41,625 nucleotides of DNA from CAZZKJ01 sp964654695 (GTDB lineage Bacteria; Krumholzibacteriota; Krumholzibacteriia; WVZY01): contig CAZZKJ010000021.1 in NCBI GenBank assembly GCA_964654695.1, forward strand, positions 1-41,625. Direction: 5' to 3'. The notes below the pieces were generated by a model, which had not been told where the DNA came from, ran no database searches, and worked only from the letters and a program-made list of their open reading frames with translations. Of this stretch, positions 24,387-33,643 are shown in pieces. Every line of letters starts with the position of its first letter. The stretch's first letter is position 1. The translations under genes were made by a program, and so were the position numbers.

Positions 24387-25897
24387 AAAGCTCCACCGGA
24401 AGCCGGATAGGATCCGCGGTATTTTGGAGCGTTCTTGCCAAGAGCGCCAGGTTTGTGCTCGGTCTTGCCGGCAGCGTGATCGTAGTTCGAGGTCTGGGAA
24501 AGAATGATTACGGAATCCTGAGTCTTATCAGAACATTCTTGATGTTCGCGGTTCTTATTGCCGGTGTTGGTCTCGGGCAGGCTTTGTTGAAGTTTTTGCC
24601 TCATTTGCGGGTGAGGGGAAGCGCCGGGGGAGCCCGAAAACTCGTACTCGAGGCCGTTTTGCTGCAGACAACCGCATGGGTTCTGCTTTTAGCAGCTTGC
24701 CATTTGCTACAGCCTTTTATTACGCGGATTTTTATTATCGAGGGTATCGGCCGTTTATTTTTTCTGGCTATGGGCTTTGCGTCTATCGAACTTTATTATG
24801 CTCTTCTCACCAATATTTTCAATGCCGGCTATGATACCAAACTGATGAGTATCGCCAATGTTATTTCCCATATGATTTATATCGGGCTGTTGTTTATCTT
24901 CATACCTAAATGGGGTGTGCTGGGTGTCGTTGCCGCAGGAGCGGCCGGGAACCTCTTTGCCGGAATTGTCCTGGCGGCACGCGTCGGCCGGCACTTAAAG
25001 ACAGGCAGCGAATCCGATCAAACCACTGGAATAGGTCAGAAGAGGTTGATGAAATACTCCCTCCCTTTTGCCATAATCGGTGTACTCAATCTTATTGTAT
25101 GGAGGCAGTCGGAAACGATTTTCCTGGCACATTTCCATGGACCGGTTTTGACCGGATTCTTCGATCTTGCGTACCGGATTCCACAAAACCTGCTGGAATT
25201 TGTTCCGCTAACCGTATGGCCGTTAATAATGGCGGGGTTTTCTGAAACCTATGCGAGGGATAAGAAAAATATTATCGGCGCTATCGAAAAATATTACAAA
25301 GTTCTATTCATGCTTTGCGCTCCGATCTGCTTTTTCGGCGCTTCCATGGGCGGCAGACTTATTTATTTTCTTTTTGGGCCGGAAATGGCTCCGGCGGCGA
25401 TTCCAGCCCAGATATTTTTTATTGTTTTTACGATGTCCTTTTTTGCAACACCGTTGAGCATGACCCTTTATGTCATAGAGAAAAGCTTTGTGAACATGAT
25501 GATTTACCTGGTATTTACGGTTATCAATGTCGGGCTGGACCTGATCTTAATACCCGCATACGGACTCGCAGGTGCCGTCGCCCCGGTATGCCTGGTCATT
25601 TTCATTTCCCCTTTTGTTTACTATAAGGTTCTCTCGGTTTATATAAAAGACATACGCATACCCTTTGTTTTTATAGGCAAATGCTTTTTGGCTTCGAGTC
25701 CGTTTTTGCTCGCTTTTCCGTTCTTGACCTTTATGGATACGGCTGTAGAATTCACTATTGCCGTGTTCTTGCTGTCCGTTTTGACGCTGGCAGGTTTTAG
25801 ACTGCTTCAAATCCTGGGCAAAGAGGAGATCGAAATACTGAACTCTCTGCCGTTTCCCATGATGGGGAAAATCGTGAGATTGCTGGACGCGCGTTAA
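24383..25897 (+). CDS. Wzx-type polysaccharide flippase
   Basis: A 504-residue multi-pass membrane protein of the polysaccharide transporter (Wzx/MOP) superfamily, with about 14 hydrophobic segments. The opening IGSAVFWSVLAKSARFVLGL and VVRGLGKNDYGILSLIRTF matches the family's typical R-x-L-G-x-x-x-Y-G motif. It would flip undecaprenyl-linked repeat units to the periplasm. The start is TTG 24383, overlapping the TGA of the previous gene (TTGA), with GGAGG at about 24374 upstream. It shares its operon with priming, GT and polymerase-like genes, as expected of a Wzx/Wzy system. Confidence 0.9.
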   Translation: MKSSTGSRIGSAVFWSVLAKSARFVLGLAGSVIVVRGLGKNDYGILSLIRTFLMFAVLIAGVGLGQALLKFLPHLRVRGSAGGARKLVLEAVLLQTTAWVLLLAACHLLQPFITRIFIIEGIGRLFFLAMGFASIELYYALLTNIFNAGYDTKLMSIANVISHMIYIGLLFIFIPKWGVLGVVAAGAAGNLFAGIVLAARVGRHLKTGSESDQTTGIGQKRLMKYSLPFAIIGVLNLIVWRQSETIFLAHFHGPVLTGFFDLAYRIPQNLLEFVPLTVWPLIMAGFSETYARDKKNIIGAIEKYYKVLFMLCAPICFFGASMGGRLIYFLFGPEMAPAAIPAQIFFIVFTMSFFATPLSMTLYVIEKSFVNMMIYLVFTVINVGLDLILIPAYGLAGAVAPVCLVIFISPFVYYKVLSVYIKDIRIPFVFIGKCFLASSPFLLAFPFLTFMDTAVEFTIAVFLLSVLTLAGFRLLQILGKEEIEILNSLPFPMMGKIVRLLDAR

Positions 25898-25931
25898 GGT
25901 GCCGGTTTCGAGCTGCCAAGGAGGTTGGTTG

Positions 25932-26603
25932 ATGTACAAGGATTTTAGATTGAGCGTCGTTATACCCTGTTATAACGAGGAAAATGGAATTGAGCATGTA
26001 ATAAAATCCTTGCCGGACTGTGTGGATGAAGTCGTCGTTGTGGATAACAACAGTACGGATCGCACCTCAGAAGTTGCCGCTGCCCTGGGAGCCAGAGTGG
26101 TTTTCGAGAAAATCAAGGGTTATGGCGCAGCTTACAAGGCGGGTTTGAAGGCGGCTTCCGGAGACATTACAATCACGATGGACGGCGACGGAAGCTATCC
26201 GGCCGAACAGATAGAAGAGTTAGTGGATCATCTCGTCGATAATAACATTGATTTTCTATCTACTTCGAGATTTCCACTCAGGAATCCCAAGGCAATGAAT
26301 CTCAGCAACAAAATCGGCAACTTCGCCCTTACAGCGTCAATGCTCGTCCTCTTCGGCAAGAAGGTCCGGGACTCGCAGTCCGGTATGTGGGTATACCGTA
26401 CTCCCATTCTGCCAAAATTGAACCTGACCAGCGACGGCATGCCTTTTTCCGAGGAAATCAAGATAGAAGCCATCAGGTCCTCTTCGATTGTTTTCGATGA
26501 ATACCATATCAATTACCACGAGAGAGTAGGCGAGGTCAAACTGGAGAAATGGCGCGACGGTGCGCGCAATCTCCTGTTTCTTCTCAAAAAAAGATTCAGT
26601 TGA
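25932..26603 (+). CDS. Glycosyltransferase family 2 (polyprenyl-phosphate sugar synthase-like)
   Basis: A 223-residue GT-A enzyme. Seen: SVVIPCYNEENGIEHVI at the start, VVVDNNSTDRT for the nucleotide site and TMDGDGSYP for the metal-binding D-x-D. KGYGAAYKAGLKAASGD is the conserved stretch of dolichyl/undecaprenyl-phosphate sugar synthases (Dpm1-like). There is no C-terminal membrane segment. ATG 25932 has a strong AAGGAGG at about 25917. The large membrane protein that follows immediately looks like a GT-C enzyme, which uses polyprenyl-phosphate sugars as donors, so the two may form a donor-maker and user pair (inference). Confidence 0.87.
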   Translation: MYKDFRLSVVIPCYNEENGIEHVIKSLPDCVDEVVVVDNNSTDRTSEVAAALGARVVFEKIKGYGAAYKAGLKAASGDITITMDGDGSYPAEQIEELVDHLVDNNIDFLSTSRFPLRNPKAMNLSNKIGNFALTASMLVLFGKKVRDSQSGMWVYRTPILPKLNLTSDGMPFSEEIKIEAIRSSSIVFDEYHINYHERVGEVKLEKWRDGARNLLFLLKKRFS

Positions 26604-29164
26604 AAAATACTCTTTCGCCCATAACCATACCTTTTCTCGGCCTGGTTTTGTTCGGCATTCATGTTTCGGGCATGGATAAGCCCTTGCCTCCGGCTCTCAG
26701 GTTTTTACTCATGTCCGCCGTGATTCTCATTTGGCCCGGCGATATACTGATCCGGGCGGTATTCGGACTGCGGATTTGCAAATCATCCGTCCGTTTTCTG
26801 ACATCGCTCCTGTCGGGTGTCGCGCTGGCTTCACTGGCGGCATGGGCATGCATGCTGGCAAAAATTGATTTCACGCATTACCGGCTGCTTCTAATCATTA
26901 TCCTTCTTTTGGTTTATGTGTTTGATTTTGTTATGCGTGCCGGAGAAAAGCGCCGGCAAATCCCTCAAAACGTGCAGGTTTACGATCCCGGGTTCGGACG
27001 GTGGGAAAGACCGGTCCTGTGGACGGCCGCGGCGGTAGGCGTATTTTTTGCATTTTCGCAGCCCGGAAATATTGCTACCAACGACACCTACGACCATATC
27101 GGCTATGTAAGGCATATAATTTCGGAAGACGATTTGACTCCTGCGGGCGTTCTGGCGCCCGGCGGCGACGAAATGAACAATCTTAAAGAGGATCCCCGCA
27201 AGGGAGCCCTGCATCCGGTTATTGCATTCATGTCGGTCTCCTCCGGAATGGATGCGGCGGTATTGTGGTTCTTTCTCCCTCTCTTGTTTGCACCGGCGGC
27301 CTTTATAGCTTTTTCGCTTTTCTCGAAAAGCATACTGCCGGGTATGTCCTATGCTGCTGCTGCAATCCTCTTGTTTATGCTGTTCCAGAACGGGATAGGC
27401 AGGGAATTCCTCGCGGCCGCCCCTTACGGCCAGAATATTTCTCAATTTTATTTTTGGACGGTATTTTCACTTGCTTGCAGTTTTTTAGCCGGTGGCGCGG
27501 GGGCGATATTCCCACTGCTTGTTCTTTTTATCGCGGCGGGATCGGTTATACACATTGGGTTTGTAATTCAAGCTGTGATGATCGTTCTTAGTGTATTCGC
27601 TGTTCTGCGTTACCTGCATCTAAACCGGACGAGGTTGATCGGCACCACCGCGGTGGTGCTGATAGCGGCTTTTGCGGCCGGACTGTGGAAAATCGAGGCA
27701 TCCTATCAGGGCGGAAACATAATGCACATGCATCCACAGGCCCTGTTGTACTTGAATGATTCTTTTTATATTGTGAGCCCGATCGAAATAATAAGAAGAT
27801 ACAGTATCATTTTTTGGGGAGGCATAGCGTTGATCCCGGGTTTGTTCTTTATAAAGAAGCACAAAAGATCGGCGAACATTATGCTGATTCTCTCGGCAGT
27901 TCCGGTTCTTGTATGTTTCAATCCCGTCGCCGCTCCGTTGGTTTTTAGCAGGGGATCGTATCTGCTGCACCGGTTGATTCTCAATATTCCCGCCATGCAT
28001 ATAGCGGTCCTGGTGTTGGGGAGCGTTATGTCATACGCATGGATATCCAGGCGTATTATTCCGGCAGGTGGCGCGATTTTGCTGCTCGTTTCCTGGAGCG
28101 GACTGTTTCTTTATCCGGCGCGGTCAACCGTGCGGCATGCAGGCAAGGATATACGGTGGGGTATTAATAAATCATCGGCTCCGGAAGAATTCGCAGGAGC
28201 CGTGGATGCCGTGCGCAAGATAATACCTCGTGATGCGGTAATAATCAGTGATCCGTTGACAAGCTATGCCTTGAGCGCGTACACGGACAACAAAGTCGTG
28301 TCGGTGCTCCATCAGCACGCTACTCCCAACGATCCCGGCGTTCTCGATAGATTGGCCGCATCAAATGACGTGTTGTCGCCGTTCTCGACCCAGGAGGAGA
28401 CGCTCGATTGGCTGCATCGGTTTAATGTCGATTTCATAGTAATCAATCGTTCTTTTATCGGTTACAGGGATAATTTCATGGCCGCATGGAATCCCGGTTT
28501 CGTCTCTCTTCTGACGATGAAATTTTCCGCAGATGCAAACTTCAAGCGCGCCGAGGACAATCCCGGCGCCGTCATTTTCAAGGTTCTTGATTATGAAAAA
28601 AGAAACACCCGGTGGATTCCTACTATTCCGTATATACAAGGAGCCGTGCAGCCGCCTAATCTCTGCGGAGGCTCCGTTGACTGCCGGGGGGTTCGCCTTG
28701 AAGGATTTTCTATATCTCCATCCAAAGTCCTGCCCGGCGAAGAAATGACCGTTGATGTATCCTACAGCCGCGGATATAACGCGGAAAGCCGCTTTCCTCT
28801 GATTTTGATGATAAGGCTGAATAATTCGGATTACATCGACAGCTACCGGTCCTATCCTGGAAACAAATTGACCAGGCGCTGGAATGAAAGAAGAAATGAT
28901 TCGTTTTCCAGGTTCAGGATCGATCGCAAGCTTTTTCGCGGACTCTTTCCCGTGCGCTTATGGCCCCTGGGGGCTCCCGCCGGGGAGAGCTTCACTTTCA
29001 AACTGCCGTCCTGCATGATGCCTGGAGAGTACGATGTTGAAATCAAGCTAATAGAGGAAGCGCTCATTCCGAATTATCAATTGAAAGATTTCCTGTATAA
29101 TGACGACAGCTATTCCGGCACGGTGTGCGGCCGTATAAGCATTGTCAAATCGCTGGTGCGTTGA
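26600..29164 (+). CDS. Large multi-pass membrane protein, GT-C-like, with C-terminal beta domain
   Basis: An 854-residue protein. Residues to about 520 hold a dozen or more hydrophobic segments, with a periplasm-type loop after the fourth that contains acidic TNDTYDHIGYVRH (D-x-x-D-H pattern, as in the first loop of GT-C glycosyltransferases). About 530-660 is soluble (RKIIPRDAVIISDPLTSYA), as in membrane proteins of the oligosaccharyl/mannosyltransferase type. From about 685 a beta-rich domain (FSISPSKVLPGEEMTVDVSY) reads like an immunoglobulin or carbohydrate-binding fold. Start is taken as TTG 26600, overlapping the previous TGA; ATG 26549 is possible but inside the previous gene. No named family is recognised with certainty. 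Confidence 0.7.
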   Translation: MKNTLSPITIPFLGLVLFGIHVSGMDKPLPPALRFLLMSAVILIWPGDILIRAVFGLRICKSSVRFLTSLLSGVALASLAAWACMLAKIDFTHYRLLLIIILLLVYVFDFVMRAGEKRRQIPQNVQVYDPGFGRWERPVLWTAAAVGVFFAFSQPGNIATNDTYDHIGYVRHIISEDDLTPAGVLAPGGDEMNNLKEDPRKGALHPVIAFMSVSSGMDAAVLWFFLPLLFAPAAFIAFSLFSKSILPGMSYAAAAILLFMLFQNGIGREFLAAAPYGQNISQFYFWTVFSLACSFLAGGAGAIFPLLVLFIAAGSVIHIGFVIQAVMIVLSVFAVLRYLHLNRTRLIGTTAVVLIAAFAAGLWKIEASYQGGNIMHMHPQALLYLNDSFYIVSPIEIIRRYSIIFWGGIALIPGLFFIKKHKRSANIMLILSAVPVLVCFNPVAAPLVFSRGSYLLHRLILNIPAMHIAVLVLGSVMSYAWISRRIIPAGGAILLLVSWSGLFLYPARSTVRHAGKDIRWGINKSSAPEEFAGAVDAVRKIIPRDAVIISDPLTSYALSAYTDNKVVSVLHQHATPNDPGVLDRLAASNDVLSPFSTQEETLDWLHRFNVDFIVINRSFIGYRDNFMAAWNPGFVSLLTMKFSADANFKRAEDNPGAVIFKVLDYEKRNTRWIPTIPYIQGAVQPPNLCGGSVDCRGVRLEGFSISPSKVLPGEEMTVDVSYSRGYNAESRFPLILMIRLNNSDYIDSYRSYPGNKLTRRWNERRNDSFSRFRIDRKLFRGLFPVRLWPLGAPAGESFTFKLPSCMMPGEYDVEIKLIEEALIPNYQLKDFLYNDDSYSGTVCGRISIVKSLVR

Positions 29165-29180
29165 GTAGAAAACCTTATAA

Positions 29181-30608
29181 ATGAAACCAGAATATTTAAA
29201 AAAATCCGGCGCATTTGTACAGAACAAGGGGATATCTATACTGCTTTTAAGCGTCTTCGCGCTGCTCATCGGTTATCAAATTTATGATCCGAGCAAGCGT
29301 GTTGTCGAAGCCGCCGTGGGAATAGTGTTTCTGACCCTCATTGCAAAATATCCGCTTACATGGTCTTTATCATTTTTTATAATTGTCTACCCGTTTCCTT
29401 TCGCCCTTAAAGTCGGATCCTCAAACGTTGTATTTCTGCCGGTTATGATCATCATATGGCTGGTACGGGTTACATTGAAAAACGTGGACCGTCCTACCGG
29501 TTCGATTCTTGATAAAGTCTTGATATTAATGACTATAACTTACATCATCTCATTCTATAACAATCCCGGCGGGCGTCTTCTGACCAATGCTGTTTTATAT
29601 ACTCTCGTGTACCTGACAGGGGTCAGTTTTTTCTATTTGATTGTCAATTTCGCCCGGGATGAAGAGTCCCTGAAGAGAGTTCTGAACGCGGGGGTTATCT
29701 CGTGTTTTTTCGTCATGGTCTACTGTATTCTCGAGATGATCGTGCCGGGGAGGGTCCTGGTTCCGGGTTGGATCTACACCCATCACAGGCAAGTTTTGAT
29801 CATGAAGAATATACGCATAGCCGGACCGTTCAGCGATTATGAACTTCTGGCTGAATACCTTGCTCTCAACATTCCGATCTTCGTAATAATGTTCGTAAGA
29901 ACGAAAAGACTTCTTCTCAAGTATGCGTACGCCGGACTGGCGCTCCTAGCTTTCGGGCTGCTGATGGCCACGTCCACCCGGGGGGCTTTTATAAGTCTGA
30001 CAATCGGAGTTATTTATATGCTGATCGTCATCCGGAGGGATCTGAACATTGTCAGGATTACCGGCATAATCGCGGCCGTGCTGGCATTGGCCATTGTAGA
30101 AGAAAGCCTGGTGGCCAAGTACACGATATCGGGCGGAATGTTCCGCAGGCTTTTCGAAACGAAGTTCGTCGGTTATATTCCGGATACGAGAACGAATGCA
30201 TGGCCAAAAGCATGGGCCCGGGCCAAGAAGCATATAATTATAGGCCATAGTCCGGCCTGGGATATGACCAGGAAGATCGAGAAATTCAACTGGCCTCACA
30301 ACTGCTATCTGTACTATTGGAACGTTACGGGGGTTTTGGGTTTGATCTCCTTTCTGCTGCTGCTCTTTACGCTTCTTCGGTCTACTATCAGGCTTCGAGC
30401 CGTGTCCATGTTCGATAAATCTTTTCCAAGAACAATCATGCTGATCCTGCATATTATGCTGGTTATTTTCATGATCGATCAATTCAAAATAGATTACATG
30501 CGAAACCTGCTGTACATTTATTTCATCTGGTTTATTTTCGGCCTGATAGCTGCAGCGCATAATGTGATTATGAGCGAGGAACGCCAGGCGGAAGAAGCGG
30601 CGGTGTGA
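29181..30608 (+). CDS. O-antigen ligase / Wzy-type polymerase family membrane protein
   Basis: A 475-residue inner-membrane protein with about 11-12 hydrophobic segments and a periplasmic loop between residues about 320 and 385 (FETKFVGYIPDTRTNAW to FNWPHNCYLYYW), the layout of the Wzy_C/WaaL family. The segment MATSTRGAFISLTIGV is the family's S-T/S-R-G-A/S hallmark, and the loop histidine in WPHNCYL matches the conserved H-N of O-antigen ligases. It could polymerise the repeat unit (Wzy) or ligate polymer to lipid A-core (WaaL). Next to Wzx, polymerase is somewhat more likely. Confidence 0.85.
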   Translation: MKPEYLKKSGAFVQNKGISILLLSVFALLIGYQIYDPSKRVVEAAVGIVFLTLIAKYPLTWSLSFFIIVYPFPFALKVGSSNVVFLPVMIIIWLVRVTLKNVDRPTGSILDKVLILMTITYIISFYNNPGGRLLTNAVLYTLVYLTGVSFFYLIVNFARDEESLKRVLNAGVISCFFVMVYCILEMIVPGRVLVPGWIYTHHRQVLIMKNIRIAGPFSDYELLAEYLALNIPIFVIMFVRTKRLLLKYAYAGLALLAFGLLMATSTRGAFISLTIGVIYMLIVIRRDLNIVRITGIIAAVLALAIVEESLVAKYTISGGMFRRLFETKFVGYIPDTRTNAWPKAWARAKKHIIIGHSPAWDMTRKIEKFNWPHNCYLYYWNVTGVLGLISFLLLLFTLLRSTIRLRAVSMFDKSFPRTIMLILHIMLVIFMIDQFKIDYMRNLLYIYFIWFIFGLIAAAHNVIMSEERQAEEAAV

Positions 30609-30666
30609 GTTCGTTTTCCTTCGGGCGGACAAGCGCAGTGAAAGGCAAGAAATTCGAAGAGCCTTT

Positions 30667-31824
30667 ATGATCAATATCTGTTTTTTAGTAGATGCGCCGT
30701 ATGCCGGAGGTGCGGAACGTTACGTGTCGCTCTTGGCAAGGGCTCTGGACAAAAAATATTTCAATGCTACAGTTGTCCTGAAAAGCGGCGGCAATCTTGG
30801 CGCCTTTACCGAGGAGCTTGAAGAAGATGGTATAGCCGTCCATCCGGTGAAGATGGACCTTCCGTACAGCCTCGCAGATTTCATCCTTGTAACCGAGCAT
30901 ATTCGGGCCCTGTCTCCGCACATAGCACATATCAACATGCCCGGCCCTTACGACGGGCAAATGGGTATTCTGGCCCCGCTCTCCAGGCTGGCGGGAGCTC
31001 AAAGGGTTGTGGTGACGGAACACCTGCCGATGGTGGAGAAACTGTGGAAAAGGGCCGCCCTTAAACGGCTCAGTTACAATTGGGTGGACCGCGTAATTAC
31101 CGTTTGCCGGGCAAATGTGACTTATCTGCTTGAGAAACAGAACGTCGATTCATCCAAGATTTCCGTTGTTCAAAATGCTCTTCCTCTAGACTTCGGAACA
31201 GGAGACGCCGGCAGGAGGAAAAGGGCCAGAAACGAACTCGATCTTCCTGAAGAGGCGGTCGCCGTCTGCATAGTTGGAAGCTTGATCGAAAGAAAAGGGC
31301 ACGCGCTGTTGATAGAATCCCTGGTTTCTATAAGGGATCTGCCCTGGCGTCTTGTAGTCATCGGCGAAGGCATGGAGCGGGGCAGGTGCGAAAGCATGCT
31401 GGCCCGGGCCGGGTTGGGAGACAGGGCCTTGTTTTCAGGATTCCTGTCCCGGAGCGACGTAGAAAGACTGCTTCCGGGAATGGATATTTTGGCCATGCCT
31501 TCTTTTATTGAGGCGTCGCCGTATGCAGTTCTCGAAGCCATGGCCTGCGGTTTGCCGGTTGTCGCCTCCCGGATATTCGGAATTCCCGAAGTTGCGCTGG
31601 ACGGCGAAACCGCGCTGCTGGTGGATCCGGGGAATAAAGACGAACTAAGCAGCGCATTGAAACATCTGATAGAAAATGAAGAGCTCCGCCGGCGTCTTGG
31701 AGAAAACGGCAGGAAAAGATTCGAGAATAACTTCCTTATGAGCAGGCAGGCGGATGCCATGCAGTCCATTTATCTAGAGGAGCTCAGGCTCGTCTCATCG
31801 ATGCCGGGTTCAACGTATGAGTAA
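30667..31824 (+). CDS. Glycosyltransferase family 4
   Basis: A 385-residue GT4 enzyme. N-terminal domain: CFLVDAPYAGGAERYVSLLA with the glycine-rich GGAER acceptor-side motif. C-terminal donor domain: VGSLIERKGHALLI and the full E-x7-E motif EASPYAVLEAMACGLPVVA, then ETALLVDPGNKDEL. Cytoplasmic or membrane-associated through basic patches. It follows the Wzy-like gene and overlaps the next GT4 gene by 8 bases, so the two are translated together and probably add successive sugars. The specificity is unknown. Confidence 0.88.
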   Translation: MINICFLVDAPYAGGAERYVSLLARALDKKYFNATVVLKSGGNLGAFTEELEEDGIAVHPVKMDLPYSLADFILVTEHIRALSPHIAHINMPGPYDGQMGILAPLSRLAGAQRVVVTEHLPMVEKLWKRAALKRLSYNWVDRVITVCRANVTYLLEKQNVDSSKISVVQNALPLDFGTGDAGRRKRARNELDLPEEAVAVCIVGSLIERKGHALLIESLVSIRDLPWRLVVIGEGMERGRCESMLARAGLGDRALFSGFLSRSDVERLLPGMDILAMPSFIEASPYAVLEAMACGLPVVASRIFGIPEVALDGETALLVDPGNKDELSSALKHLIENEELRRRLGENGRKRFENNFLMSRQADAMQSIYLEELRLVSSMPGSTYE

Positions 31825-33040
31825 AAAGGGCAGAATACTTCTTATCAAGCCGATCCTTCCTTATCCGCCCGACAGCGGCACTAAGATCGTATCTTTCAAT
31901 TTAATAAAAGCTCTGAGCGGCGAATATGATGTTACCGTTCTCACCCGTCTGACCGGCAGGGAGCAGAAAGACCAAGTACGCGGGCTTCAAAAACACTGTT
32001 CGAGGGTTGTTGCCGTGCTTGCTCCGAACAAGCGGTCATTTGCGCACAGGGTTTTTTACAAGTTTTTTTATTATCTTAAGTCCTATATGAGAAAGAGGTC
32101 GCTAAAGGGTCTCTACGATTGCCCCGACCAACTTGTAAGAGCCGCCCGAAAGCTTGCGGCGGAGGATTTTGATATTGTAATTATCGAGTATTGGCAAATG
32201 TTTCGACTGGCAAACCTGTTTCCTCCCAATAAGACGATTCTGCTGACTCATGACATAGATCTGGATGTCAATAAGCAAATATCCATGATCGAACGCAGGT
32301 TGATAAAAAAAATTCGGGCGGTGCGCAAATGGCTTGTTGAAAAAACCGAGGAAACGGAAGCCTACAAGACCTTTAACATTATATTGACTCTTACCGGCAG
32401 GGATAAAACCGCGGTTGAGCGAATCGCCTCTTCCGGCGCCAGGGTTGAAGTGCTGCCTTTCGGAATGGATTTAGACCGCTATCTGGAAATTGATGAGCGC
32501 AGAAATGCCGGTGAAATTCTCTTCATGGGCGCTATGGATGCCCCTTTCAACCGGGACGCCCTGGAGTATTTCATCCGGGAAATCCACCCGCATCTCCGGG
32601 ATCTCGACGGCTTGCAAATCAGCATCGTCGGCGGCGCCCTGCCCAGGCATCTGAGAAAATTCGCATCTGTTGAGGGTGTCCGCGTGATTGGAAGGGTGCA
32701 AGATGTGCGGCCGCACCTGCGCCGGGCTTCGTGCATGGTAATTCCGCTGCGCTACGGCGGCGGGCTTCGAATCCGCATATTGGAAGCCGCCGCAGCGGAA
32801 CTGCCGCTGGTATGCACCGGCGTGGCCGCTGCCGGCATGCCCTTCGAAGCAAACCGGGATTACCTGCTGGCCGGGAATCCGGAGGAATTCAGAGCAGCCG
32901 TAAGGAAGCTCCTGGAATCACCGGAAAAGGCCGCCGCCATGGCCGCTCGTGCCCGGCGCCGCGTTGAAGCCGAGTATTCGCTGGGGGAGCAGCGCCGGCG
33001 AATCCTGGAGCTGATGGCCCAATTATTCAATAGCAAATAA
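31817..33040 (+). CDS. Glycosyltransferase family 4
   Basis: A 407-residue GT4 protein. It opens ILLIKPILPYPPDSGTKIVS, the pattern of exopolysaccharide-locus GTs with P-P-x-S-G-x-K/R; the donor site holds GRVQDVRPHLRRASCMVIPL followed by YGGGLRIRILEAAAAELPLV, the atypical form of the E-x7-E region found in this subgroup. The last 60 residues are very rich in Ala, Arg and Glu and more GC-rich than the rest. It closes the first polysaccharide run; a 123-base intergenic region follows. Sugar unknown. Confidence 0.85.
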   Translation: MSKKGRILLIKPILPYPPDSGTKIVSFNLIKALSGEYDVTVLTRLTGREQKDQVRGLQKHCSRVVAVLAPNKRSFAHRVFYKFFYYLKSYMRKRSLKGLYDCPDQLVRAARKLAAEDFDIVIIEYWQMFRLANLFPPNKTILLTHDIDLDVNKQISMIERRLIKKIRAVRKWLVEKTEETEAYKTFNIILTLTGRDKTAVERIASSGARVEVLPFGMDLDRYLEIDERRNAGEILFMGAMDAPFNRDALEYFIREIHPHLRDLDGLQISIVGGALPRHLRKFASVEGVRVIGRVQDVRPHLRRASCMVIPLRYGGGLRIRILEAAAAELPLVCTGVAAAGMPFEANRDYLLAGNPEEFRAAVRKLLESPEKAAAMAARARRRVEAEYSLGEQRRRILELMAQLFNSK

Positions 33041-33073
33041 ATTCCCCCATAAAGACTCAACTCCGCCGTTTTT

Positions 33074-33101
33074 TTGATAAATCTGCTGGAATTGGTATTC
33101 T
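33074..33101 (+). promoter_or_regulatory. Possible promoter before the second polysaccharide module
   Basis: TTGATA (33074-33079) and TATTCT (33096-33101) are 16 bases apart. An overlapping TTGGTATTCTGATTGTG (33092-33108) has sigma-54-like spacing, but GT instead of GC at -12. Downstream, CTGG (33127-33130) can pair with CCAG (33153-33156). Either promoter reading is weak, but the 123-base gap makes some start here likely. Confidence 0.35.
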
Positions 33102-33163
33102 GATTGTGTTACAATTAATCGCTATTCTGGTTAGGGGGATAACACCAATAGGCCAGCACCAAA

Positions 33164-33616
33164 ATGGAGCATATCCAAGAAGTACCATTTCTTTGTCTGA
33201 AATCCCAGAAAGACGCTCTAAAAGTTGAGATAGTGGAAGCTCTCTCATCCTCTATCGAGTCGTCGGGCTTCATAATGGGAGACAGATTCGAGCTTTTCGA
33301 GAACGGGCTTGCCGCCCGGCGCGGTTTCGAGTTCGCGCAAGGTTCGAGTTCGGGTACTGCTGCGCTTCATGCAGGCCTTTTTCCCCACGGTGCCGGGCCC
33401 GGCGGCGAAGATCCCACTGTTCGCGGCTCCTTAGCAGCGTCTATTGAAGCGGCTCCCATTGCGGGCTCCCGATCCGCAATGCGCGACGCGTACGATGATA
33501 CCTCCAGCATCCATAATCAAATGATTTCAATACCGGTTTTTTCTGAATATTCATCATCTCAATTGGAATATGTCGTTGATAATCTGGGTAAAGTTGCTGT
33601 GTCTATCGAACCCTAA
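33164..33616 (+). pseudogene. Internally deleted DegT/DnrJ/EryC1-type sugar aminotransferase
   Basis: An open 150-codon frame whose two ends match opposite ends of a roughly 370-residue PLP aminotransferase. Residues 6-83 (VPFLCLKSQKDALK, SSGFIMGDRFELFE, GSSSGTAALHAGL, GPGGED) correspond to the family N-terminus (V-P-F-L-D-L, F-I-x-G, S-S-G-T-x-A-L, G-P-G-D-E). Residues about 92-112 still resemble the following stretch; then SIPVFSEYSSSQLEYVVDNL is the family C-terminus. About 200 central residues, including the PLP lysine and the D-x-A-x-x motif, are missing. The remnant would be inactive. A WbpE/WlbC-type aminotransferase is expected beside the oxidoreductase and acyltransferase downstream. 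Confidence 0.75.
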
Positions 33617-33643
33617 ACTACTACCATCAAAGGAAAGGCAGCC

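Noticed and set aside
33400..33520. Frameshift rather than deletion in the aminotransferase remnant
   Set aside because: The other two frames across this stretch hit stops quickly and show no family sequence; one continuous frame joins both ends, so deletion fits better.
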